A stretch of DNA of 64,000 nucleotides from positions 62,001-126,000 of the forward strand of contig JAJQRA010000014.1 in assembly GCA_046533095.1 (NCBI GenBank), given 5' to 3'. Numbering within the stretch: the stretch's first letter is position 1; the number at the start of each line of letters is the position of its first letter. The notes beneath the pieces were generated by a model. That model did not search any database and was not told the DNA's origin. It saw only the letters and a program-made list of their open reading frames with translations. A program made the translations under genes and the position numbers. Positions 34,720-43,804 of the stretch are shown here, one piece after another. Source of the stretch: ZAX-1 sp046533095 (GTDB lineage: Bacteria > Bacillota > Clostridia > Lachnospirales > Lachnospiraceae).

Positions 34720-36832
34720 TATGCAATATCTGTTGTTGATAGAACAGTTGATGCGATTAAAAGTAGAGAGGGCAGTTTTCTATAAAAAAGTAGCCGAAGG
34801 TAAAGAAAATTTGCGAAAAGCCTCTAAAGTGTCAAATAGCTACCAAGCAGAAGCCAGAGGAAAAGAACCGGAAGATTTGTCAGATCATGCAGCAAAGATA
34901 GAGAAAAAAGAAATCCAACTTCTAAAGCTTGCCGAGGAGGCAAAGGAGAAAGGGGAGTTTTTACCCTTTGAATATCTTTTTTCTGTTTTTGAATGCAATG
35001 ATTTTGAACGGCATACGATCATGCTGCTGGCGGCATTCGAGATAGATGCTTGGCTTTATCAGCTATCTGGACGTTTTCACGAAGAATTGGGACTTTCTAT
35101 CTGTTTTGCGACGCCAATGCTGGCACGGGCCTCCTTTGACCGGGAAATGACAGATCCGCAGGTATTTAAAGCACTTGACAGTCAAAGCGTGGGTGGAAGA
35201 TATTTTCTACAAAAAGAGGAAGAAGGGCAGACAGGGGCGTTAAGGAAACTTGTATTGACCAGGAGGCTAAAGGATCTGCTGCTTAGCGGATCTGTTACAT
35301 GGCAGGGCGAACAAAACTATATGTCTTTATGGAGTCCAAAAGATGAACTTTGCAAAGCAAGAGGCCTAGATACTTTTTTAGAGAGGCTAGAGGCGATGCT
35401 TAAAAGGGGCGAAGACACGAGGTTTATTCGTTTGATCGGGGAAAGCGGGAGCGGTAAGAGCTTCTGCTTTAAACATCTCGCCAAGAGAAATGACTGGTCC
35501 TTACTGCTTGTTTCGCTTTCGGATCTTTGTTGGCAGGAGGACAGCCTGGAACGACAGATAGATGAGATTATTTTTGAAGCACATCTTTTTCAGGCGATCC
35601 CCCTCTTGCGAAGAGAGACCCTTTTGCACCATCAAAATGAGTATGGGGCGAACTTGATTAAAATGAAAAACCGACTCTTCTTAAGGCTCCACGAAGAATT
35701 TCCGGTGTTGTTTCTAACAGCAGAAGAAGCAGTTTTGACAGAAGAATTCTATGTTGGTCCACCTTGGAGCAATGTGGCGATGGGTGAATTGGATTTGGAG
35801 GCATATGAAGAAATTTGGAAGGATAAAAGCTTAAAATTTCCGATCGCACAGGAGGTTTCTCCGGCGGCGATGGCACAGCGTTTTTATATGACCCCGGGGA
35901 AAATAGAAGACGCCTACCGCTTGTCATGGCAAAGGTGCCTCTTAAACGGCCGTGCGGCATTGACGCTGGAAGATTTGATTGAAGGCTGCCACAAGGTCCT
36001 GCACCAGAATCTAGGAGACAAGATGGTTCAGGTTCATACCATCTACCAATGGGGGCAGTTGATACTGCCGAATTATCAAAAGGATCTATTGGTTACGGCA
36101 TGCAATCAGGTAAAATACAAACATCAAGTCTATAGTGTCTGGGGGATGGAACAAAGTATTGCCTATGGAAAAGGGATTTCCATGGTATTTGCAGGCCCTC
36201 CTGGAACGGGAAAGACGATGGCGGCACAGATATTGGCAAAAGAAATCGGGCTGGAACTTTATAAGGTAGAATTGGCTACGGTTGTCAGTAAATATATAGG
36301 AGAAACGGAAAAAAATTTAGCGGCAATCTTTGCACAGGCAAGGGCAGGCCAGTTTATATTGTTCTTTGACGAAGCGGATTCTTTGTTTAGCAAGCGGACA
36401 GAAGTAAAAGATTCGAATGATAAATACAGCAACATGGAAGCGGCATTTATGCTACAAAAAATCGAAGAGTATGAGGGGATTACCATTCTGGCTACGAATT
36501 ATCTGCAAAATTTCGATGAAGCTTTTAAAAGGAGAATGAAATTCATCATTGATTTCCCATTTCCGGATAGAGAATCCAGGCGCCAAATCTGGGCGATTGG
36601 CTTTCCTGAAAAAATGCCGGTAGAAGATATGGATTTGGATTATCTAAGCGGATTTGAATTGTCCGGAAGCAATATCAGGCAGGCAATTTTGTACGGGGCT
36701 TTTTTGGCGGTGGAACGAAATGGTGTGGTTGAAATGAGAGATGTTTTATCTGGAATTCGGCAGGAATATGCAAAACAAGGGAAAATCCTTAGTAAAGAAG
36801 CAATGGGGGAATATTATGTACTGCTCTCATGA
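34709..36832 (+). CDS. eCIS AAA+ ATPase 2 (Afp15-like), two P-loops
   Basis: A 707-aa paralogue of the first ATPase. It has a first Walker A GESGSGKSFCF (~244) that looks intact, unlike in ATPase 1. The C-terminal AAA+ domain is GPPGTGKTMAAQIL (~495), VSKYIGETEKNLAAIF, Walker B FILFFDEADSLF (~549), TILATNYLQNF and FKRRMKFIIDFPFP. Start ATG 34709 follows AAGGTGGGAG in the last of three tandem copies of the initiation region. Two diverged ATPases in one cluster suggest separate steps or a mixed ring. Confidence 0.9.
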   Translation: MKLDMQYLLLIEQLMRLKVERAVFYKKVAEGKENLRKASKVSNSYQAEARGKEPEDLSDHAAKIEKKEIQLLKLAEEAKEKGEFLPFEYLFSVFECNDFERHTIMLLAAFEIDAWLYQLSGRFHEELGLSICFATPMLARASFDREMTDPQVFKALDSQSVGGRYFLQKEEEGQTGALRKLVLTRRLKDLLLSGSVTWQGEQNYMSLWSPKDELCKARGLDTFLERLEAMLKRGEDTRFIRLIGESGSGKSFCFKHLAKRNDWSLLLVSLSDLCWQEDSLERQIDEIIFEAHLFQAIPLLRRETLLHHQNEYGANLIKMKNRLFLRLHEEFPVLFLTAEEAVLTEEFYVGPPWSNVAMGELDLEAYEEIWKDKSLKFPIAQEVSPAAMAQRFYMTPGKIEDAYRLSWQRCLLNGRAALTLEDLIEGCHKVLHQNLGDKMVQVHTIYQWGQLILPNYQKDLLVTACNQVKYKHQVYSVWGMEQSIAYGKGISMVFAGPPGTGKTMAAQILAKEIGLELYKVELATVVSKYIGETEKNLAAIFAQARAGQFILFFDEADSLFSKRTEVKDSNDKYSNMEAAFMLQKIEEYEGITILATNYLQNFDEAFKRRMKFIIDFPFPDRESRRQIWAIGFPEKMPVEDMDLDYLSGFELSGSNIRQAILYGAFLAVERNGVVEMRDVLSGIRQEYAKQGKILSKEAMGEYYVLLS

Positions 36833-37685
36833 AGAGAAGGTGAGACAATCAAAAGCGGCGACTCATGAAAAAAGCAAAGAGTGGAAACAATCAGAAGCTC
36901 TCGTTCATGACCATCAGCCTCAGATGCTAGAATCAGGGAAACCGATGACAGGGTTTGGCGCTAGGATGTCGGAAGAAAGCGCAGACAAGACATATCATGA
37001 AATGGCAAATTTAGAGAATTCCTACGGCAATATTGTGATGGGTGCAAACAAGGAAAAGGATTTTGTATTTTTGGTTCGGGAAAAGCGAAGGCATAATGCT
37101 CCGGAACTTATGAAGGATCAAAAAGAAATAAAGAAAGACAGCAGAAAAGAGCTGCCACAAGGAAGAAGTTCTTTTGTCACGAACAGCCATGACGATGCAA
37201 AAAGTGCAGTTGCATTTCGTACGACTTCCTATTTGCCACCGGATAAGCTTATGGGGGCGATTCAAAAATTCGAAGACAGGAAGAAGCAGGAAAATTTAGG
37301 AAAGATGCTTCCATTTTTGAAAGATGGCAAGCAGGAAGAGCAGGCGGATCAAGTAAAGGAGCAGAGCAGTGAGCTACAGGCGAAGCAGCAGCTGCAACAT
37401 CAAGTAGAACAGAAACTAAGGTTGGCACTGAAGAAGTCTCTTGGCCTTGTCGGTGAGTACGATGATCCTTTTTGGTATCAGAATTCTCTGGAGACAGAAG
37501 AGCTACAAGAGAATTCCAACCAGGGGGAAGAGTCCAGCCAGGAAGAAGGAGGCAGTCTAGAAGAAGGCGCTAGTCAGGGAGAAGACCCTATCCAAGAAGA
37601 AGGTGCTAGTCAGGAAGAAGGGGGCAGTCCAGAAGAAGTCACTAGTCAGGAAGAAGGGGGTAGTCCAGAAGAAGTTACTAGTTAG
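36816..37685 (+). CDS. Acidic, helical protein with Glu-rich repeats, prematurely stopped
   Basis: A 289-aa hydrophilic protein overlapping ATPase 2 by 17 nt. The first part is charged; residues ~190-230 form a Gln-rich helix (QAKQQLQHQVEQKLRLALKK). A short GEYDDPFWYQNS segment leads to Glu-rich repeats of the form SQEEGGSPEEVT (37531 onward). The repeat frame stops at TAG 37683-37685 where sister units have CAG (Gln). Without it the frame runs to a TAA at ~37721, adding SSQEDFAG-like residues. Function unknown; a cluster-specific accessory. Confidence 0.6.
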   Translation: MYCSHEEKVRQSKAATHEKSKEWKQSEALVHDHQPQMLESGKPMTGFGARMSEESADKTYHEMANLENSYGNIVMGANKEKDFVFLVREKRRHNAPELMKDQKEIKKDSRKELPQGRSSFVTNSHDDAKSAVAFRTTSYLPPDKLMGAIQKFEDRKKQENLGKMLPFLKDGKQEEQADQVKEQSSELQAKQQLQHQVEQKLRLALKKSLGLVGEYDDPFWYQNSLETEELQENSNQGEESSQEEGGSLEEGASQGEDPIQEEGASQEEGGSPEEVTSQEEGGSPEEVTS

Positions 37686-37797
37686 GAAGAAGATTCCAGC
37701 CAAGAAGATTTTGCAGGTTAAGCAAATCCCCTCTGGAAACATTTAATATTTCATTGTAGTGGCGAATGCACAAACGTGTATTTGTACAAGGATTTTC

Positions 37798-37826
37798 TTG
37801 ACAATCGTTGTAAATCATGACATAAT
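37798..37826 (+). promoter_or_regulatory. Internal promoter for the baseplate operon
   Basis: TTGACA (37798-37803), exactly 17 bp, CATAAT (37821-37826). About 180 nt of leader follow, holding a hairpin ATTATCAAAGG/CCTTTTGATAAT (37874-37900). This would drive the second half of the cluster independently. The gap 37686-38007 has no gene. Confidence 0.6.
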
Positions 37827-38007
37827 AGGACAATAATTAATCGTTTCTGCATAGTTTTACTGAAAAAATAGAAATTATCAAAGGTGTACCTTTTGATAAT
37901 GCTTGAAGATAATAGTGTAATTTTGAAAGCTGTCCGCAAGGAAAATGAAACGGATATTAAGAGCTGCGAGAGCACATGGGCAACTAAGAATAAGGAGGCA
38001 TACGTAT

Positions 38008-38379
38008 ATGGCATTTCAAACAGAATTTGAATTTGTATTACCGAAAGGATATGTGGATAAAGAAGGGAGACTAAATCGGAAGGGTACCATGCGGCTGGCA
38101 ACTGCGGCCGACGAGATTTTACCGCTTCGAGATCCAAGAGTACAGCAGAACCCGGGTTATTTGAGTATTATATTATTGGCACGTGTGATTACGAAACTTG
38201 AAAACCTGTCGGCGGTGGATACGCATGTCATAGAAGGCCTTTATACGGCAGATTTAGCATATCTGCAGGATTTGTACCAGAGAGTTAATACAATGGATAT
38301 ACCTACTTACAAGGGGAACTGCCCTCATTGTAGCGAGTCGATTGATATTCCGGTAAATTTTATGGAAGCCACTCTATAG
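38008..38379 (+). CDS. T4 gp26-like baseplate hub assembly chaperone
   Basis: A 123-aa protein: MAFQTEFEFVLPKGYVDKEG, MRLATAADEILPLRDPRVQQ, YLSIILLARVITKLENLSAV, VIEGLYTADLAYLQDLYQRV, then a CPHC zinc-type end. This is the pattern of the T4-family baseplate hub assembly chaperone found in eCIS clusters. Start chosen at ATG 38008 after AAGGAGG. It helps fold or place hub proteins and is usually not in the final particle (family knowledge). Confidence 0.8.
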   Translation: MAFQTEFEFVLPKGYVDKEGRLNRKGTMRLATAADEILPLRDPRVQQNPGYLSIILLARVITKLENLSAVDTHVIEGLYTADLAYLQDLYQRVNTMDIPTYKGNCPHCSESIDIPVNFMEATL

Positions 38380-38555
38380 CAGTATACCCGGCTGATAAAA
38401 TATATGAGGAGGCGGCATTTATCGGATACTATATGCATTGGAATCATGATGATATTATGAGTTTTAGCCATCAAGATCGCCTAAGGTGGTGCAAGGAAAT
38501 CTCTAAGATTAACGCAAAGCTAAATCAAGAACCGGAAAATGTATTTAACGTATAG
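38376..38555 (+). CDS. DUF6760-like small eCIS protein without an obvious start codon
   Basis: The frame reads YPADKIYEEAAFIGYYMHWN, then HDDIMSFSHQDRLRWCKEIS and KINAKLN. This is the small DUF6760-type protein that follows the gp26-like chaperone in eCIS loci. No ATG, GTG or TTG precedes the conserved part in frame. The only codon fitting the family start is ATA at 38376, overlapping the chaperone stop (CTATAG). An internal ATG at 38433 would remove the conserved N-terminus. Possible readings are an ATA start by coupling, a -1 frameshift from the chaperone, or a lost ATG. Confidence 0.55.
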   Translation: MAVYPADKIYEEAAFIGYYMHWNHDDIMSFSHQDRLRWCKEISKINAKLNQEPENVFNV

Positions 38556-38620
38556 TTAAAGAACACTATAAATGAACTTTGAGCAGGATTTTTAACATAT
38601 AGTTAAAGTGGGGTTTTAAT

Positions 38621-39043
38621 ATGGCTGAGAACTATTTGCCGGGATATGAATTTAAGGTAAGGATTGGATTGTTTGTGACATTAAATTTTAGTAAAATTAC
38701 AAATCTTAGCACTGAAGTGGAATATGAAAGCATTGGAGACGGTGGAAATAATGACAAAATGCGCTTTTATAATAAACCAAAGCGCAAGCCTGATACCATC
38801 ATCTTTGAAAGAGGGATCAACACGGGAATTTCTAATACCTTGTATTCCTTGGTAATAGAGGGTTTAAAGGTGAGCAGTGTTATGATTGAGGTGATGCTAA
38901 ATGGGTCAATGGAGAAGATATTTTGGATTGATGAAGCGATGATTACGAAAAGGAGCTTTACAGATCTAGATGCTTCTAAAAGTTCGGTTTTGATCAGAAG
39001 GCTGGAAATGATCCATACGGGTCTAGTGGAAATTGAAGTGTAG
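38621..39043 (+). CDS. Second tube-like protein (Afp5-type tube initiator)
   Basis: A 140-aa gp19-family protein: YLPGYEFKVRIGLFVTLNFS, the EYESIGDGGNNDK loop, KRKPDTIIFERGINTGISNT, and the ending VLIRRLEMIHTGLVEIEV. It differs strongly from the main tube protein and occurs between baseplate genes, so it is probably the adaptor joining tube and baseplate, as Afp5/Afp7-type proteins do. A short upstream repeat (TTTAAC[G/A]TATAGTTAAAG) occurs twice at ~38544 and ~38593. Confidence 0.85.
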   Translation: MAENYLPGYEFKVRIGLFVTLNFSKITNLSTEVEYESIGDGGNNDKMRFYNKPKRKPDTIIFERGINTGISNTLYSLVIEGLKVSSVMIEVMLNGSMEKIFWIDEAMITKRSFTDLDASKSSVLIRRLEMIHTGLVEIEV

Positions 39044-39075
39044 GCAATGCACAGAGGCTAAAAAGGTAGAGCGCT

Positions 39076-42000
39076 ATGAAAAGGATAGAGGTAAAAGATA
39101 TTAGGCTAAAACAGCGAAATAGTATGGCTAAATATGATCCGATGAAAGCAAATGGTAGCCATGGCATGATGGGAACGAATGCCGTGCTTTTTGGAATGAC
39201 TATTTTAGAACGCTATATTACGAGAGAAAGCTATTATTTTGATCCTGCTATGCTGATTTTTTTGGAGCGCTTGGAGATGAAACAAAGGGAAAAGGAGCAA
39301 AAAGAAACAATTCAGCTTATTTTAGAGTTGATTTTGCAATGGCATGAGCGGCAGGATACCGGTCAAGCAGATGTTTTGAAAGTGAACTTAGAGTACTTGA
39401 ATCTACAAGAAAAAATAGAAACTCAGCTACAGGGAGTGGAGCGGCTTCATGTAAAAGCGTATTATGATCTTCTTTATATCTACCGTCAGGATTTTTCAAA
39501 CTGGAAGGAAGATGAAAAAAGAAATGAATTAGATAGGCTAAGGCTTGAAGTCGCTTCTAAATATATAAAAATTTCTATACCTGTGTCTGTATCAGGTTCT
39601 ACATCTACTTTTACATCATTTTCACAAGTTCAGTCAAAGCCTATAGCAGGATATGAGGGCAGAATCGCCAATATAAAATATAGGATCAGCGAAGTCACGA
39701 AAAAACTTTCTTTTAAAGAATTCCCTAGAATGGGAAAGGATTGGCTCTTAACGAAGAGGGAAGAAGATGACCGGGAAACCGCTTTTTCTTTTTCACAGAT
39801 TCTAACTCAATTGATTTGCCTGTATCAAGCAAAAAGTGGGCAAAAGGAAAAAGAAGTACAACAAATTTTAAGGGAAGAGAATAAGATTCTGCAACAGCAG
39901 ATGAAAGATCTGACCATATGGATGGCAAAAGAACCTGCGCAGGTCAAAGAGATACCTACGCAGTCAAAGAATAAACTGCTCCTGTGGAAAAGACAGTATA
40001 AAAAGATGCTAGCGCAATATGGTGAACTTGAAAATAGGGGAAACCTGCCGATTGCAGAATTTATTTATAAAGAAATAGCCACAAGTATAAAAACCCTGTA
40101 TGAGAATGCAAAAATTGGAGAACGAGAGAGCCAATGGCTGCATGAATGGCTCTATGAGATTAAGAAAGAAAACCTTATCTTGCTGCGTCAAGCACCGACT
40201 GTAAAGAAGGATGAGCTTCGAAAGGGAAATACGATTCTAAACTGGAATAGCTCGGAAGATATCAGTTATTTTGTGGTAAACAGAATTCGAAAAAGCGTAG
40301 AAATGTTTCAGGATCTTGCAAGGGTTTACAATAGCGTACAGACTGCGGATAGAAGGGATCAAACGGATGGGATATTGCCGATTGTGGAATTCGTTTATCG
40401 AAAAGAAATCACAAGTATTCAAACACCGCAGACTGACATCAGACAGACAATGTTGGGAAATATTTATCAGAAAATAGCCGAAAGCATACAAATACAGGAT
40501 AAGAAGAATACGGAAAGTGAAAAACGAGGGCACGAATGGTTCGATGGATGGCTTTCTGGGATTAAGAAAGAAAGCCGTAAAACTTTGACTACTCAGATGG
40601 CAAAAGAACTTGTGAAGAGGAAAGGAATACATACATCGCCAGTATTAGAGCTCAAAGATCATGCAATGTATGTAGGGCAGGCAGAAGGCAGAAGATATCC
40701 GATTGACAATATCCTGTCGCTTACAGATTCTATCTACCAAAAGAACGCCACCATTTACTGGAAAGTAGCCGAAAGAATGCAGACTCTGGGCGACAGCGAA
40801 TGGACGATTTCAAAATCCATTTACCGGAAAGCAGCCGAAAAAATGCAGGCGATGGACGACAGCGAATGGACGATTTCGGAATCCATTTACTGGAAAGTAG
40901 TAACAAATATTCAAACGTTGTATATGAAGAATGCAAAAAGTGGGAAATGGGAGCATGAACAACTCCATGGGATCAAGAAAGAACCCCTAAAAACTTTGAC
41001 TACCCAGATGGCCAAAGAATTTGTGCAGGGGCAAGGAATACATGCGCAGCTAGTTGTAGCAATGCAAGACCATTTCATGCAGGATGGGCAGACGAAAGAC
41101 AGAAGATATCCGACTGGTAGAAAACAGATGTTTGCAGAATCTATTTACCGGAAAACAGCCGAAAGAAAGCAGGCACTGGATGGAGGAAAGCAGACGATTT
41201 CGGAATCCATTTACTGGAAAGCAGCTGAAAGAAAGCAGGCACCGGACGGAGGAAAGCAGACGATTTCGGAATCCATTTACCAGAACATAGTGGCAAATAT
41301 TAAAATGCTGTATAAGAAAAATACAAAAAGTGGAAAATGGGAGCATGAATGGCTATATGAACGACTCCATGGAACGAAAAAAGAAGACCTAAAAACCTTG
41401 ACTTTGACTACCCAGATGGTCAAAGAGTCTGTGCAGAGGCAAGGAATACATATGCAGTTAGCTGTAGCGGTGCAAGACCATTTCAATGATGGGCAGACAA
41501 AAGACAGGAAATATCCGACTGGCAACAAACAGCCACTTTCGGAATTTATTCATCAGAAAATTGCCGAAAGAAAGCAGGAATCGGTTGGCAACAAACAGCC
41601 ACTTTCGGAATTTATTCATCAGAAATTAGTCGCAAGCATTCAAACTTTGCATAAGAATATAGAAATTGGAAAATGGGAGCAGGAAGGATTTCGGTCAAGA
41701 GAAGTACCAACTGTAAAGAGGGGTACAATCCGCAAGGAACATACAATTCTAAATGAGAATAGTTTGAAAAATAGCAGTCATTTTGTGACAAGCCGAATTC
41801 AAACACACGCAGAAATGTTTCGGCTATTTGGAAGGGTTTACAATAAGTTGCAAACGTTGACGATTCAGACGGCAGAAGAGTTTATTATGCAAGACCAGAA
41901 CCTACATGTGCAATCAATAGCAAGGGCACAATATCGTAAAATGGCGGTATGGTATGATAAGATTGAGGTTAGGAGAAACTGGATTGACAGTAAAGAATTA

Positions 42001-43755
42001 TCAACTAAAAACAATGTCTTAATGTATAGAAAGCCAACAGAAGACGGAAAATATTCGACTGACAGTAGATTTCCAATAGCGGGAGAATTTTACCAGAAAA
42101 CAGCTGAAAGTACACAAACACTGGCAGACAGTAGATTTCCAATAGCGGGAGAATTTTATCAGAAAACAGCTGAAAGTACACAAACACTGGCAGACAGAAG
42201 ATTGTCAATAGCAGAAAAAATTTACCAGAAAACAGCTGAAAGTACACAGACGCCGGCAGACAGAAGATTGTCAATAGCAGAAAAAATTTACCAGAAAACA
42301 GCTGAAAGTACACAGACGCCGGCAGACAGAAGATTGTCAATAGCGGAAAAAATTTATCAGAAAACAGCTGAAAGTACACAAACACTGGTAGACAGAAGAT
42401 TGTCAATAGCGGAAAAAATTTACCAGAAAACAGCTGAAAGTATGCAGACGCCGGCAGACAGAAGTTTGTCGATAGCAGAGAAAATTTATCAGAAAATAGT
42501 CGCAAGTATACAAACGGGGTATAAAGGGACAGAAATTAAAGAACAAATGCATGGGAAACTACATGGACGCTTCTATCGTAAGAAAGAATATAGTATCCGA
42601 TTCGATGAAGTGCCAATGGTGGAAATGGGTGTGATTCAAAAGAAGGATACAATTCGAAAGCGAGATGCGATTCGAAACAGAGGGATCGTCCTTAAAGAAA
42701 ATACAATTCGAAACAGAGGGATCGTCCTCAAAGAAAATACGATTCGAAACAGAGACATCGTCCTCAAAGAAAATACGATTCAAAAAAAGGATAAAGCGAA
42801 GGATATTAGCTATTTTGTAACAAGGCAGATTCGAAAAAGTATGGAAATATTTCTGACATTTGTAGGGGAACGTCAAAGCCTAAAACGTTTAACTACATGG
42901 ATGGAAAAAGAGTATAGGCAGGGTTTAGGGCTACCTATGCAGCCGGAGAGCAAAGTATTTCAATTGGAGTTGCAGTATCACGAGATACTTTTCAAACAGC
43001 CGATTGTGCAAGGCATTTATCAAAAGAATGATACGATCTTAAAGGAAGGTATAACTTCAAAGGATTATACAGTATTAAAGGAGGGTATAACTTCAAAGGA
43101 TCATATAACCTTAAAGAAAGGGATAACTCCAAAAGATCATATAACCTTAAAGAGAGGGATAATTCCAAAGGATCATACAATCTTAAAGAAGGGGATAGCT
43201 TCAAAGAATCATATAACCTTAAAGAAAGGGATAATTTCAAAGGATCATACAATCTTAAAGAAGGGGATAGCTTCAAAGGATCATACAATTTTAAAGGGAG
43301 CTATCATTCCCCAAAAGAATGAGTTGGAGGATATCTTGCAACCTAGAACTGCATCACAGATGATATTTCCAAATTTTGCGAAACGAGAGGCACCGGAACG
43401 GGAAGCGCCTTTAAATATTGTAGCGTACAGGAGCAATAGCCGTGATCCCTTTGCCGCCTATAATGCATATAATGAATCTAGAGGTGGAGAACGGGTAGAC
43501 AAAGGTTTGGCTTTGCAGCATAAACTGTTGGAAAGCGAGGAGTGGCTTCGCAGGGAAGCTAAGGATACCAGGGAATTGCGTGAGAAAATAGAGAAGCAAG
43601 AAAAGGTGATTCAAGGACTGGTAGAAGAAAAAGAAACACGCCAGGCAGAGGCAGAGAGTTCCAAAACCAGAAATATGAAAAACGCTTCAAAACTGGCAGT
43701 GCAGAAATTTCGTGAAGAATGGGAACTGGAAAAGAAGCGATATGGCATGGAATAA
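39076..43755 (+). CDS. Giant helical repeat protein, tape-measure candidate
   Basis: A 1559-aa protein without signal peptide or membrane segment. The N-terminus (to ~170) is non-repetitive and helical (FGMTILERYITRESYYFDPA). The middle is built of ~22-residue units of the type ADRRLSIAEKIYQKTAESTQ, seven nearly identical at 42061-42522, with looser ones around 40700-41650. Next come three NRGIVLKENTIR units (42670-42777) and seven LKKGITPKDHIT units (43039-43290). The end is a coiled coil (LREKIEKQEKVIQGLVEEKE). Length, helical content and position fit a tape measure; an exposed scaffold or cargo is the alternative. No homologue is recognised. Confidence 0.6.
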   Translation: MKRIEVKDIRLKQRNSMAKYDPMKANGSHGMMGTNAVLFGMTILERYITRESYYFDPAMLIFLERLEMKQREKEQKETIQLILELILQWHERQDTGQADVLKVNLEYLNLQEKIETQLQGVERLHVKAYYDLLYIYRQDFSNWKEDEKRNELDRLRLEVASKYIKISIPVSVSGSTSTFTSFSQVQSKPIAGYEGRIANIKYRISEVTKKLSFKEFPRMGKDWLLTKREEDDRETAFSFSQILTQLICLYQAKSGQKEKEVQQILREENKILQQQMKDLTIWMAKEPAQVKEIPTQSKNKLLLWKRQYKKMLAQYGELENRGNLPIAEFIYKEIATSIKTLYENAKIGERESQWLHEWLYEIKKENLILLRQAPTVKKDELRKGNTILNWNSSEDISYFVVNRIRKSVEMFQDLARVYNSVQTADRRDQTDGILPIVEFVYRKEITSIQTPQTDIRQTMLGNIYQKIAESIQIQDKKNTESEKRGHEWFDGWLSGIKKESRKTLTTQMAKELVKRKGIHTSPVLELKDHAMYVGQAEGRRYPIDNILSLTDSIYQKNATIYWKVAERMQTLGDSEWTISKSIYRKAAEKMQAMDDSEWTISESIYWKVVTNIQTLYMKNAKSGKWEHEQLHGIKKEPLKTLTTQMAKEFVQGQGIHAQLVVAMQDHFMQDGQTKDRRYPTGRKQMFAESIYRKTAERKQALDGGKQTISESIYWKAAERKQAPDGGKQTISESIYQNIVANIKMLYKKNTKSGKWEHEWLYERLHGTKKEDLKTLTLTTQMVKESVQRQGIHMQLAVAVQDHFNDGQTKDRKYPTGNKQPLSEFIHQKIAERKQESVGNKQPLSEFIHQKLVASIQTLHKNIEIGKWEQEGFRSREVPTVKRGTIRKEHTILNENSLKNSSHFVTSRIQTHAEMFRLFGRVYNKLQTLTIQTAEEFIMQDQNLHVQSIARAQYRKMAVWYDKIEVRRNWIDSKELSTKNNVLMYRKPTEDGKYSTDSRFPIAGEFYQKTAESTQTLADSRFPIAGEFYQKTAESTQTLADRRLSIAEKIYQKTAESTQTPADRRLSIAEKIYQKTAESTQTPADRRLSIAEKIYQKTAESTQTLVDRRLSIAEKIYQKTAESMQTPADRSLSIAEKIYQKIVASIQTGYKGTEIKEQMHGKLHGRFYRKKEYSIRFDEVPMVEMGVIQKKDTIRKRDAIRNRGIVLKENTIRNRGIVLKENTIRNRDIVLKENTIQKKDKAKDISYFVTRQIRKSMEIFLTFVGERQSLKRLTTWMEKEYRQGLGLPMQPESKVFQLELQYHEILFKQPIVQGIYQKNDTILKEGITSKDYTVLKEGITSKDHITLKKGITPKDHITLKRGIIPKDHTILKKGIASKNHITLKKGIISKDHTILKKGIASKDHTILKGAIIPQKNELEDILQPRTASQMIFPNFAKREAPEREAPLNIVAYRSNSRDPFAAYNAYNESRGGERVDKGLALQHKLLESEEWLRREAKDTRELREKIEKQEKVIQGLVEEKETRQAEAESSKTRNMKNASKLAVQKFREEWELEKKRYGME
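42061..42522 (+). repeat. Seven 66-nt coding repeats
   Basis: Unit GACAGAAGATTGTCAATAGC plus 46 further bases encoding 22 residues, seven in a row with very few substitutions; the middle ones are nearly identical. Units 1-2 carry FPIAGEFYQ and units 3-7 LSIAEKIYQ. Confidence 0.9.
42670..42777 (+). repeat. Three 36-nt coding repeats
   Basis: Unit encodes IRNRGIVLKENT, three copies with only a few substitutions, in the giant helical repeat gene. Confidence 0.85.
43039..43290 (+). repeat. Seven 36-nt coding repeats
   Basis: Unit encodes LKKGITPKDHIT or close variants, seven copies. This third array in the same gene again has a 12-codon period. Confidence 0.9.
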
Positions 43756-43804
43756 ATAGCATTTTACAACTACTTAGATTTATTTTACGCAAGGAGGCGA
43801 AACA

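Noticed and set aside
42061..43290. Regular direct repeats resembling a CRISPR array
   Set aside because: The units adjoin without unique spacers and stay in one open reading frame; they are coding repeats.
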